Below, one piece after another: positions 1-4,780 of a stretch of 8,734 nucleotides of DNA. The notes under the pieces were generated by a model. That model saw nothing but the letters and a program-made list of their open reading frames with translations. It made no database searches and was not told where the DNA came from. The stretch lies in NCBI GenBank assembly GCA_964566895.1, contig CAZMJP010000024.1, positions 1 through 8,734 of the forward strand. Reading direction: 5' to 3'. The stretch's first letter is position 1. The number at the start of each line of letters is the position of its first letter. Made by a program: the position numbers and the translations under genes. Source of the stretch: CAZMJP01 sp964566895. GTDB lineage: Bacteria > Patescibacteriota > Patescibacteriia > UBA2591 > UBA6264.

Positions 1-54
1 GAACTCTGACTAAATCCTCCCAAAGGACTCGTGCTACCATTACACTATGCCCCG
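1..54 (-). tRNA. tRNA-Pro(UGG), 3' part cut by window edge
   Basis: Read on the minus strand from 54 downward, the acceptor 5' strand CGGGGCA is followed by a D arm (GTGT pairing with GCAC around AATGGTA). The anticodon stem AGTCC/GGATT encloses the loop TTTGGGA, which puts UGG at positions 34-36 and so decodes proline CCA. The T arm begins (CAGAG, TTC) and runs off the left edge, so the 3' acceptor strand and any CCA are not visible. CGGGG as the first bases is usual for bacterial tRNA-Pro. Confidence 0.9.
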
Positions 55-66
55 TGATCCTTTTTA

Positions 67-94
67 ATTTTATAGTATTTTTGAGGGAAATCAA
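67..94 (-). promoter_or_regulatory. Likely promoter of tRNA-Pro
   Basis: On the minus strand, TTGATT (89-94) lies 16 nt from TAAAAT (67-72). A shifted -10 reading, TATAAA (69-74), is also possible but gives only 14 nt. The predicted start falls near 60, a few bases before the tRNA 5' end at 54. Confidence 0.5.
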
Positions 95-120
95 GATTTT
101 TTAAGGGATTTTTTTATTTT

Positions 121-151
121 AAAAACCCACCGCTTTTTTGGGTGGGTTTTT
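121..151 (-). terminator. Intrinsic terminator downstream of the DAHP synthase gene
   Basis: AAAAACCCACC (121-131) and GGTGGGTTTTT (141-151) are perfect 11-bp complements around a 9-nt loop. On the minus strand the hairpin is followed by a T-rich run, and it lies 31 nt after the DAHP synthase stop codon. Because the arms carry A and T tracts at both ends, it could also work on the plus strand. It isolates the gene from the tRNA-Pro promoter. Confidence 0.85.
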
Positions 152-182
152 CAAAAGACCAACTACCGCAGAAATTAAATCA

Positions 183-1211
183 TCAAATTGTTCGGCCAAT
201 TGCTCGGGCTACTTTTTTGAGATGTTTCATTAGTTCAGCGAATTCTTTTGGCGTTATTTGTTGTTGGGCGTCGCTGAGAGCTTTTTCCGGGTGAGGATGA
301 ACTTCAATTAATAGTCCATCTGCTCCGGCGGCTATGGCGGCCAAGCTCATTGGTAGAATTAAATCTCGATAGCCAGTTGAGTGGCTGGGGTCAAAAAATA
401 CCGGTAAATAGGTTTTCTTTTTCAAAACTGGGATGGCGGAGATATCAGCGACATATCTGGTGTATTTAGTGACGGTTGGACCGACGACTCCCCGCTCGCA
501 AAGGATAACCTGATTATTACCCTGGTGAATAATGTACTCAGCGGCTAAAAGTACTTTGTCGATTGTGGCGCTTTCCCCCCTTTTAAGAAGGACGGGATGG
601 CTGCTTTTCCCAATTCGTTTTAAAAGGTCGAAATTGGACATATTGCGCGCCCCGATCTGCAGAATATCGGCATATTTTTCTACCACAGCAATCTGATTGA
701 CATTCATTACTTCAGTTACCACTAATAATCCGGTTTGTTGGCGAGCTAAGGACAAAAGTTCTAGTCCCTTCTTCCCTAGACCTTGGAAAGAATAAGGCGA
801 GGTTCTGGGTTTAAAGGCGCCCCCCCTTAAACCTATTGCCCCGGCTTTTTTAATTATTTCTGCCGGCTTCAGACTCTCATTTTCTTCTTCCACAGAACAG
901 GGTCCGGCAATAACAGTAATTCTTTCCCCGCCAATTTCAATTCCGTTTAATCCAATAACCAAGTTCTCTGGATGAAACTCGCGGGAGGTTAGTTTAAAAG
1001 GGTCTGAGATTAGACGGACAGCTTCTACTCCAGACAGAGCGCTGAAGTGGTCAATTAACTGAATTTTATCAACCGAAACCTCACCAACGCAGCCGAGAAT
1101 GATTTTTTCTTGGCCGTGGCTTTCATGGATTTGAAAGCCGTGAGATTTAATCTCCTTAACCACGGTTTTTAATTGGTTAAGGCTTGCCTGCTTTTTCATT
1201 ACGACGATCAT
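183..1211 (-). CDS. aroF: 3-deoxy-7-phosphoheptulonate (DAHP) synthase, type I-beta with N-terminal regulatory domain
   Basis: The enzyme condenses phosphoenolpyruvate and erythrose-4-phosphate to DAHP, the committed step to chorismate and to Phe, Tyr and Trp. It is cytosolic. Residues 1-70 form the small ferredoxin-like domain known from the Thermotoga type, where it mediates aromatic feedback. The barrel follows with IAGPCSVE (101-108), GGAFKPRTSPYSFQG (130-144), QIGARNM (185-191), DPSHSTG (274-280) and IEVHP (302-306). The expected metal ligands C105, H277, E303 and D314 are all present. The length of 342 aa fits the family. I start at 1211 because AAGGAGGT lies just upstream of that ATG; an in-frame ATG at 1265 would add 18 lysine-rich residues but lies inside the leader terminator. 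The gene stands alone, with an aromatic leader-peptide attenuator upstream and a terminator downstream. The symbol is by homology; aroG would be equally valid. Confidence 0.95.
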   Translation of the reverse strand: MIVVMKKQASLNQLKTVVKEIKSHGFQIHESHGQEKIILGCVGEVSVDKIQLIDHFSALSGVEAVRLISDPFKLTSREFHPENLVIGLNGIEIGGERITVIAGPCSVEEENESLKPAEIIKKAGAIGLRGGAFKPRTSPYSFQGLGKKGLELLSLARQQTGLLVVTEVMNVNQIAVVEKYADILQIGARNMSNFDLLKRIGKSSHPVLLKRGESATIDKVLLAAEYIIHQGNNQVILCERGVVGPTVTKYTRYVADISAIPVLKKKTYLPVFFDPSHSTGYRDLILPMSLAAIAAGADGLLIEVHPHPEKALSDAQQQITPKEFAELMKHLKKVARAIGRTI

Positions 1212-1263
1212 TGTAACCTCCTTGTTAATAATTTTTTTATTTTTTTTAAAGAGCGAAGATAAC

Positions 1264-1293
1264 AAAAAACTGACCTTTCTAAGAATCAGTTGA
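1264..1293 (-). terminator. Attenuator terminator in the DAHP synthase leader
   Basis: On the minus strand AACTGA pairs with TCAGTT, and G-U and CTT/AAG pairs extend the stem around an AGA loop. Six T residues follow (1264-1269). The hairpin lies between the leader peptide and the Shine-Dalgarno of the DAHP synthase gene, where a read-through decision would control it. Its 5' arm is the same segment that can instead pair with 1336-1346. Confidence 0.8.
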
Positions 1294-1356
1294 GATACGT
1301 TCGTTTATTTGTTGCTAATTGACGAAAAAGCGAAATCAACTGATTCGTTGGTCAGT
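1269..1356 (-). promoter_or_regulatory. Four-segment transcription attenuator of the DAHP synthase gene
   Basis: Four complementary segments occur in order on the minus strand. Segment 1 is ACTGACC (1350-1356), segment 2 GAATCAGTTGA (1336-1346), segment 3 TCAACTGATTC (1283-1293) and segment 4 GGTCAGT (1269-1275). Segments 2 and 3 are perfect 11-bp complements and form the antiterminator. Segments 3 and 4 form the terminator. Segments 1 and 2 can form a short protector hairpin (ACTGA/TCAGT). The leader peptide runs through segment 1 and its stop codon is inside segment 2. A ribosome stalled at Trp11-Phe13 would cover segment 1 and free segment 2, allowing read-through. A ribosome at the stop would mask segment 2, so the terminator forms. 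The layout is read from sequence; the mechanism follows the known trp and phe attenuators. Confidence 0.85.
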
Positions 1357-1395
1357 AAAAAACCAAAAGTTGAAATAGTTGAAACGCTTGGTCAT
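1336..1395 (-). CDS. Aromatic leader peptide controlling DAHP synthase
   Basis: ATG at 1395 opens a 19-codon frame ending in TGA at 1336-1338, giving MTKRFNYFNFWFFTDQRIS. Seven of residues 5-13 are aromatic (five Phe, one Tyr, one Trp), which are the end products of the pathway begun by the downstream enzyme. This parallels the phe and pheST leader peptides of enterobacteria. There is no Shine-Dalgarno. The predicted transcription start at about 1399 leaves only about 4 nt of untranslated RNA, so translation is probably leaderless. The peptide is too short for normal gene callers. It has no predicted role after synthesis: the act of translating it is the sensor for charged Phe, Tyr and Trp tRNAs. 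Confidence 0.85.
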   Translation of the reverse strand: MTKRFNYFNFWFFTDQRIS

Positions 1396-1405
1396 AATTA
1401 AAGAT

Positions 1406-1433
1406 ATTGTAGCATAAATTAAATTTAAATCAA
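1406..1433 (-). promoter_or_regulatory. Promoter of the leader peptide-DAHP synthase transcript
   Basis: On the minus strand, TTGATT (1428-1433) is followed after 16 nt by TACAAT (1406-1411). TG one base upstream of the hexamer makes it an extended -10. The expected start is A1399, just before the leader ATG. Confidence 0.8.
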
Positions 1434-1437
1434 GGCC

Positions 1438-1450
1438 GTTATCCACAGGT
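1438..1450 (-). promoter_or_regulatory. 13-mer upstream element with a perfect DnaA-box sequence, copy 1
   Basis: The plus strand reads GTTATCCACAGGT (minus strand ACCTGTGGATAAC), containing TTATCCACA, a perfect match to the classic DnaA box. It ends 4 nt upstream of the -35 box of the DAHP synthase leader promoter. The same 13 bases recur at 1996-2008 in the equivalent position of another promoter. That suggests a shared regulatory site, possibly bound by DnaA or by an unrelated factor. Confidence 0.6.
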
Positions 1451-1459
1451 TTATTATAG

Positions 1460-1505
1460 AAAAATCCGTCCCCTCTCTGATTTCTTTCAAAGGGGGGACG
1501 TTTTT
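1460..1505. terminator. Bidirectional intrinsic terminator below the 67-aa gene
   Basis: CGTCCCCTCT (1467-1476) pairs with AGGGGGGACG (1491-1500) over 10 bp including one G-T pair. Five T residues follow on the plus strand (1501-1505). Five T residues follow on the minus strand after a 2-nt gap (A at 1460-1464). The natural client is the minus-strand gene ending at 1562; it also insulates the DAHP synthase promoter. Confidence 0.75.
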
Positions 1506-1509
1506 AGTC

Positions 1510-1534
1510 GCGAGGCAATATATGGTTGCCTCGC
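1510..1534. other. Perfect 9-bp hairpin
   Basis: GCGAGGCAA (1510-1518) and TTGCCTCGC (1526-1534) are exact complements around a 7-nt loop. No U tract follows in either direction. It is the middle of three consecutive hairpins below the 67-aa gene and could protect a transcript 3' end. Its function is not known. Confidence 0.7.
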
Positions 1535-1567
1535 ACCTGAGAAAAAGCGGTAAGCCTTTTCTCAGGT
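1535..1567. other. Perfect 11-bp hairpin overlapping the stop of the 67-aa gene
   Basis: ACCTGAGAAAA (1535-1545) and TTTTCTCAGGT (1557-1567) are exact complements. The hairpin includes the last codon and stop of the minus-strand gene at 1562. It directly abuts the next hairpin at 1534. As RNA it would lie at the very end of the reading frame. Confidence 0.7.
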
Positions 1568-1765
1568 CCTACTTAAAATTTTTGCTTCAGACGGGATGAT
1601 TCGGGTTGATAGATCCTTCAACCGAAACTCTCTCTTTGCTTTTTTGCCTTCTGGACCCGGCCCGGCAATTTTTTTTTGCAGGTTACGCACCTCCTCGCAG
1701 TGATTGCCGTAGCTGGTGGCAATCTTTTTTCTGCACTTAATCATAATTTCTTCCGGACTATCCAT
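1562..1765 (-). CDS. Hypothetical 67-aa basic protein, unrecognised
   Basis: I do not recognise this family. The protein is small, rich in Lys, Arg and Glu and has two cysteines (residues 11 and 23). It has no signal peptide or membrane segment. Residues 5-33 could be a helix, a Gly-Pro-Gly-Pro turn follows at about 35-38, and the C-terminal third is basic. The case for a real gene is the strong AGGAGG four bases before the ATG, a clear extended -10 promoter at 1962-1990, a folded leader of about 190 nt with an attenuator-like hairpin, and a cluster of three hairpins at its end. The organisation of promoter and leader mirrors that of the neighbouring DAHP synthase gene. Against it: the protein is short and has no known relatives that I can name. 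Confidence 0.6.
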   Translation of the reverse strand: MDSPEEIMIKCRKKIATSYGNHCEEVRNLQKKIAGPGPEGKKAKREFRLKDLSTRIIPSEAKILSRT

Positions 1766-1788
1766 TGTCCCTCCTAGTGTTTAGGTTT

Positions 1789-1816
1789 AAAAATTATCGG
1801 CTACCGATGAGCCGAC
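1789..1816 (-). terminator. Attenuator-like terminator before the 67-aa gene
   Basis: On the minus strand TCGGCT (1810-1815) pairs with AGCCGA (1797-1802) around CATCGGT, then TAATTTTT follows. It sits just upstream of the AGGAGG of the 67-aa gene. The stem is short (6-7 bp) and the U tract begins 3 nt after it, so strength is uncertain. Confidence 0.5.
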
Positions 1817-1869
1817 CTTGTCTTATTTTATTTTAATTTTTTTATTACGAATGAAGTCGGCCTTTAGTT

Positions 1870-1932
1870 TTAGTAATTCAAAACAAGCCGAATCAAAACT
1901 CGTCCGCTTGTTGTTTTTCTAAAACTATTCAT
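1870..1932 (-). CDS. Possible leader peptide of the 67-aa gene
   Basis: ATG at 1932 opens a 20-codon frame ending in TAA. Its second half (residues 11-18, RVLIRLVL) is dense in Val, Leu and Ile with Arg. It ends 8 nt before segment B of the competing-hairpin leader, the position expected for a regulatory peptide. There is no Shine-Dalgarno, and the predicted start of transcription (about 1955) is some 23 nt upstream, so it is not leaderless. The codon bias is suggestive but far weaker than in the DAHP synthase leader; chance is possible. Confidence 0.3.
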   Translation of the reverse strand: MNSFRKTTSGRVLIRLVLNY

Positions 1933-1961
1933 AAGCCGATAATTTCTTAATAGATAGGGAG

Positions 1962-1990
1962 ATGGTAACAAAAAAATTAATGTTTGGCAA
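1962..1990 (-). promoter_or_regulatory. Promoter of the 67-aa gene leader
   Basis: On the minus strand, TTGCCA (1985-1990) lies 17 nt from TACCAT (1962-1967). TG one base upstream of the hexamer gives an extended -10. The expected start is near 1955, leaving an untranslated leader of about 190 nt. Confidence 0.65.
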
Positions 1991-1995
1991 GGAAG

Positions 1996-2008
1996 GTTAT
2001 CCACAGGT
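1996..2008 (-). promoter_or_regulatory. 13-mer upstream element with a perfect DnaA-box sequence, copy 2
   Basis: The plus strand reads GTTATCCACAGGT, identical over 13 bases to 1438-1450. It ends 5 nt upstream of the -35 box of the 67-aa gene promoter, in the same orientation as copy 1. No third copy was seen in the window. Confidence 0.6.
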
Positions 2009-2056
2009 GTCGGCTTTTAGGCGGGATGATATTTATTAAGTGTTTATATTTTGTCC

Positions 2057-2084
2057 TTGACTTTTATAAAAAAGGATTTAGAAT
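2057..2084 (+). promoter_or_regulatory. Promoter of the first zinc-finger gene
   Basis: TTGACT (2057-2062) is followed after 16 nt by TAGAAT (2079-2084). The expected start is about 2091, giving a leader of about 120 nt. The first 16 bases, from CCTTGACT onward, match the promoter at 2708 at 15 of 16 positions. Confidence 0.75.
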
Positions 2085-2122
2085 CTAGAATAGAGTTAGT
2101 CAGTTGTTAAAACTTAAAGATA

Positions 2123-2162
2123 AAAATGGGGGGCTACTATGGATCCTTAATTTTGTTTTTTT
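2123..2162 (+). promoter_or_regulatory. Weak hairpin plus T7 tract in the 5' leader of the first zinc-finger gene
   Basis: AAAAT followed by G residues (2123-2133) can pair with the segment 2144-2154, through AU, GC and several G-U pairs. G and then seven T residues follow (2156-2162). It resembles a weak leader terminator. A 12-codon frame (2126-2164, MGGYYGSLILFF) runs through it but has no convincing Shine-Dalgarno. Confidence 0.25.
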
Positions 2163-2210
2163 GATTTTCAGAAAGGGTAACAAGAAAAAAAAGAGGGAGA
2201 ATTAAGTAAG

Positions 2211-2663
2211 ATGGAAGAGATTTTTTTAAAGATGTTTAGCCCTTCGGAGATAAGGGTTATTGAAATGGCAGGTGGAGACAGGTTAGGAGATAAGGTCTGG
2301 CAAGTGGCTAAAGCCCTTGACCACTATCTCCTTGCCACCAGCTGCGAAATAAGACAGTGGGAGGAAGCCCTCGGCAGGAATGACAGAACCGAGGAGATCT
2401 TCCAAGACCCGACCGAGGGCGGAGGGGGGATAACCAGCCAGGAGCAAGAAAAAATTCGCCTCCTCCTGAATCGGGCAGAGAATTTTAGCGCCAAGCTTTT
2501 GGCCGCTAAAGTGAGATTTTTAGAAAACCCGCTAAAGTATGGCTTTTGCCAGAAATGCGGGGGAGAAATCCCACTTGAAAGGTTAAAGGAGGTTCCGCAT
2601 GCCCCGCACTGCGTGGTCTGCAAGAACGACAAAAAAAATAATCACAATCATGGAGGAAAATGA
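2211..2663 (+). CDS. DksA/TraR-type C4 zinc-finger protein (150 aa)
   Basis: The C-terminal part carries a four-cysteine zinc finger of the DksA/TraR class. CQKC is separated by 17 residues from CVVC, with the IPLERL motif between them (about residues 113-137). In DksA and TraR this finger docks the protein in the RNA polymerase secondary channel. The N-terminal 105 residues are predicted helical but do not resemble the DksA coiled coil with its acidic tip, so a DksA-like action on polymerase is inference only. The C-terminal tail is His/Lys/Asn-rich. The start at 2211 has GAGGGAG 11 nt upstream; an ATG seven codons later is an alternative. The gene has its own promoter and terminator and is followed by a second gene with the same finger. 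Confidence 0.8.
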   Translation: MEEIFLKMFSPSEIRVIEMAGGDRLGDKVWQVAKALDHYLLATSCEIRQWEEALGRNDRTEEIFQDPTEGGGGITSQEQEKIRLLLNRAENFSAKLLAAKVRFLENPLKYGFCQKCGGEIPLERLKEVPHAPHCVVCKNDKKNNHNHGGK

Positions 2664-2677
2664 AAATTACTATTTCT

Positions 2678-2704
2678 GGCGGGCTTGAAAGCCCGCCTTT
2701 TATT
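2678..2704 (+). terminator. Intrinsic terminator after the first zinc-finger gene
   Basis: GGCGGGCT (2678-2685) and AGCCCGCC (2690-2697) are perfect 8-bp complements around a TGAA tetraloop, followed by TTTTATT. It starts 15 nt after the stop codon. Confidence 0.9.
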
Positions 2705-2709
2705 AACCC

Positions 2710-2737
2710 TTGACTTTTTTAAAAATTCAGGAATAAT
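2710..2737 (+). promoter_or_regulatory. Promoter of the second zinc-finger gene
   Basis: TTGACT (2710-2715) is followed after 16 nt by AATAAT (2732-2737). TAATAA at 2734-2739 with 18 nt is an alternative -10. The -35 region is nearly identical to that at 2055, suggesting that promoter and gene were duplicated together. Confidence 0.7.
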
Positions 2738-2776
2738 AAAAGTCAGAAAATAAATTAAAAAGGAAAGGAGAAAAAG

Positions 2777-3088
2777 GTGGTAAAAATAAATGGGGTTTTT
2801 TCTGAAAAAGAAAAGACCAAAATCGGAGCAGGGAACAGCCGCGTTCGAGAGATTGCCGCGGCTTTTGAAAAGAAAATCATGGAAATCGAAATTCGCGGTC
2901 CGGAAAATAATTTTTTGGAAGATGACCCCGACTTTAATCGGCTTCATCTTTTGGAAGAAAGGCGAAATATTTTCGCCATTATTCCAGAGCGATATGGGAG
3001 ATGTAAAATTTGTGGGAAGGAGATCCCCCTTGAGCAGTTAAGGGAGAGCCCTGAAATTTCTCAATGTAAAAATTGTCGGACTCTCTAG
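2777..3088 (+). CDS. Small DksA/TraR-type C4 zinc-finger protein (103 aa)
   Basis: The C-terminal 30 residues hold the same finger as the upstream gene. CKIC is separated by 17 residues from CKNC, with IPLEQL between them (about residues 75-100). The N-terminal part is shorter, charged and helical. Start is GTG at 2777, chosen because AAAGGAG lies 6 nt upstream; an ATG-started alternative in another frame (2790) is a shadow. The two fingers align without gaps, but the N-terminal parts do not obviously match, so the genes are distant paralogues. TraR-like proteins of this size contact RNA polymerase; whether this one does is inference. It has its own promoter and terminator, so it can be regulated separately. 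Confidence 0.8.
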   Translation: MVKINGVFSEKEKTKIGAGNSRVREIAAAFEKKIMEIEIRGPENNFLEDDPDFNRLHLLEERRNIFAIIPERYGRCKICGKEIPLEQLRESPEISQCKNCRTL

Positions 3089-3113
3089 CTCTCTAGCTCG
3101 AACTTGGAAAGAG

Positions 3114-3142
3114 TGGAGTGCGGTGAATTTCACTCCATTTTT
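3114..3142 (+). terminator. Intrinsic terminator after the second zinc-finger gene
   Basis: TGGAGTG (3114-3120) and CACTCCA (3131-3137) form a 7-bp stem with a 10-nt loop, followed by five T residues (3138-3142). On the minus strand no T tract follows, so it serves the plus-strand gene only. Just before it, the stop region carries a short direct repeat of CTCTAGCT (3082-3097). Confidence 0.8.
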
Positions 3143-3182
3143 CTTTATTTTAAAAAGAGATAGGATTGTTTGCTAAATAACT

Positions 3183-4703
3183 CTAATATATCTTTGTCAG
3201 CTCAATTCCGGTATAGTAGTATTTCAAAATTTGGGAATAATTGGCTCCTTGATTGGCCGCGCTAATGCCGCTGGTTTGGGGCAAACCGACGCCGTGACCG
3301 AGTAAAGTCTTTCCCTGTCCCGGCGGGTCGGTTTTGGCGATGAGATAATTAACCGGTGCGGCGGTCATCTTGGCCTCGTAAGAAGAACGCGTCTGGCCGT
3401 CCGATTGGGCGAAATAATAAGCCAAAATCGGGTCGTTTTGATAGGTGGCGACAATTCCTTTTGTTTGTTCCGCCGCCGCTAAAGTATTAGGGGCTCTTTG
3501 TTCCCGCTGATAGCCGCGGTAAACCTGGTCGGCTTGGGTGGCTTGGACAGTAAAAAACGGTTGGCCGTCGGCCGTGTTGGTGTATTTGGGCGTCAGATAG
3601 CGAAAAAGGGCGTAGGTTCTGGCGGCGACCATTTGGGCTTTTAAAAATTCGTTTGGCGAAGAATCGCCGACCTCGGCGACGCTTCTGACATATTCTTCTA
3701 AAGGCAGCCGGTTGATTAACCAAAGTCGTTCGGTGCTTGAATTATAGCGGATTTCCATTCCCTGGCGAAATTCATTGTCGTTTTTTCCGCCGTCCCAAAA
3801 CGGGCCGTTTTGCCAGTTGTTGATTTTAAAAATAACCGGTTCGGCTCCTTGAAATTTAACAAAGGAGTCGGTCATTAATAATCTCTCGCCGTTGCCGTTA
3901 TTGATAAAATAGCGATTAAGAGAATAATCGTAATCAATCTCCATTAACTCGCCGGCGGTGTTGCGGACGAGTAAATTGCCGTTTTGGTCGTAAATGTCGT
4001 AAGAAGCGTTGTTGAGAGTGGATATTTTAAAAGGCAAATAGTCGTCTTTTTCTTCTTTTTCAACATAAAGTAAGCCAACCTTGATTTCCGGCCCTTGATT
4101 CAATTCCGGCCAACGGATTTGATTAATAATGTTTATCTCTGCTGGAAGATTTTGCCAGAAAAGTTGTTCTTCAGCGGCGGGAGGCGCCGTGGGCGGAGTG
4201 GGGGGAGGCGTTGGAGTTGGAGTTGGCGTTATCACCGCGCCGGGACCGGCGACCTTGACGGCGACCTCAATTTTCCCGCCGGCAATGGGTTCTGAACCGG
4301 CAAATAATTCAAATTTTTCCCAGTATAAACCGGCTTGATTTGGCGCTAAAAGCGTAAAACGGAAAAGAGCTTCGTCGCCGGGATAAATGTTCGTTACTGG
4401 ATTAACTTGGTTGGGGATATAATCGCTGGCCCAGCTTGAGTGAGTTAGTTTGCTTTTCATGCCGGAAACAGTTCTTAAAATTACGATTTTCTCGCCCATG
4501 CCGCTCCAGGGACTTTGGCCGGTATTTTTAAATTTAACCCAGAATTCCGAAGTTTGGGTCGGGGTCAGTTCAATAATGTCGGCTTGACTTTGGTCGGTCT
4601 TTTGGGCTTGATAATCAATATCAGCTAGCGCGCTTTGCGGAAGGGTAAAAAGGAATATTATTGAAGCTAGAACAAAATTGATTTTAATCGGAATTTTTTT
4701 CAT
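3183..4703 (-). CDS. Secreted SpoIID/LytB-domain protein with Ig-like N-terminal domain
   Basis: Residues 1-27 are a signal peptide (basic start, hydrophobic core, cleavage after ALA). Residues 40-152 look like an Ig-like domain of the NBR1 type (FWVKFKNTGQSPW). A Pro/Thr linker follows (158-176). Residues 205-506 match SpoIID/LytB: LEEYVRSVAEVGDSS (335-349), the helix LKAQMVAARTYAL (354-366), and GHGVGLPQ near the end (469-476). SpoIID is a peptidoglycan lytic transglycosylase; Glu344 sits where its catalytic glutamate is expected. The protein should act outside the membrane on cell-wall glycan. There is no sporulation context, as usual for such domains in non-sporulating bacteria. The start has no Shine-Dalgarno; the promoter places transcription at or within one base of the ATG, so the mRNA is probably leaderless. 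It is divergent from the flippase. Confidence 0.88.
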   Translation of the reverse strand: MKKIPIKINFVLASIIFLFTLPQSALADIDYQAQKTDQSQADIIELTPTQTSEFWVKFKNTGQSPWSGMGEKIVILRTVSGMKSKLTHSSWASDYIPNQVNPVTNIYPGDEALFRFTLLAPNQAGLYWEKFELFAGSEPIAGGKIEVAVKVAGPGAVITPTPTPTPPPTPPTAPPAAEEQLFWQNLPAEINIINQIRWPELNQGPEIKVGLLYVEKEEKDDYLPFKISTLNNASYDIYDQNGNLLVRNTAGELMEIDYDYSLNRYFINNGNGERLLMTDSFVKFQGAEPVIFKINNWQNGPFWDGGKNDNEFRQGMEIRYNSSTERLWLINRLPLEEYVRSVAEVGDSSPNEFLKAQMVAARTYALFRYLTPKYTNTADGQPFFTVQATQADQVYRGYQREQRAPNTLAAAEQTKGIVATYQNDPILAYYFAQSDGQTRSSYEAKMTAAPVNYLIAKTDPPGQGKTLLGHGVGLPQTSGISAANQGANYSQILKYYYTGIELTKIY

Positions 4704-4710
4704 ATTTTAA

Positions 4711-4739
4711 AGTTTAAAGAGAAATTAAAAGAGAGTCAA
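4711..4739 (-). promoter_or_regulatory. Promoter of the SpoIID-like gene (leaderless)
   Basis: On the minus strand, TTGACT (4734-4739) lies 17 nt from TAAACT (4711-4716). Seven bases separate the -10 from the ATG at 4703, so transcription should begin at or beside the start codon. Confidence 0.7.
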
Positions 4740-4745
4740 CCCCAA

Positions 4746-4774
4746 TTGTTAAAATGTTATTTTTTTGATATGCT
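4746..4774 (+). promoter_or_regulatory. Promoter of the flippase operon (leaderless)
   Basis: TTGTTA (4746-4751) is followed after 17 nt by TATGCT (4769-4774), with TG one base upstream of the hexamer (extended -10). Only six bases lie between the -10 and ATG 4781, so the A of the ATG is the expected +1. The -35 boxes of this and the opposite promoter are 6 nt apart. Confidence 0.75.
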
Positions 4775-4780
4775 TTGTCT

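Larger units (their letters stand above)
1789..1943 (-). promoter_or_regulatory. Structured leader with competing pairings, upstream of the 67-aa gene
   Basis: Four segments compete on the minus strand. A is ATTATCGGCT (1934-1943), B is GGCCGAC (1856-1862), C is GTCGGCT (1810-1816) and D is AGCCGATAAT (1793-1802). C and D make the terminator hairpin, B and C make a 7-bp alternative including one G-U, and A and D are perfect 10-bp complements. Either alternative would remove one arm of the terminator. This is the logic of an attenuator or a riboswitch. No known riboswitch class is recognisable by eye. Confidence 0.55.

Noticed and set aside
1212..1265. Longer DAHP synthase start at 1265 (18 extra residues)
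   Set aside because: It falls within the leader terminator region and has no Shine-Dalgarno, while ATG 1211 has a full AAGGAGGT and matches the family N-terminus.
1439..2005. Replication origin, from two perfect DnaA boxes, an AT-rich stretch at 1820-1848 and divergent genes
   Set aside because: Only two boxes were found, each tied to a promoter; there is no dnaA, dnaN or gidA nearby and the AT-rich stretch lies in a leader. Not excluded, but a promoter role fits better.
2324..2632. Minus-strand 102-codon frame
   Set aside because: It is a shadow of the first zinc-finger gene, whose Cys pattern, Shine-Dalgarno and terminator are convincing.
4095..4338. Plus-strand open frames rich in Gly, Val and Arg
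   Set aside because: They are antisense to the Pro/Thr linker of the SpoIID-like gene and have simple-sequence translations.
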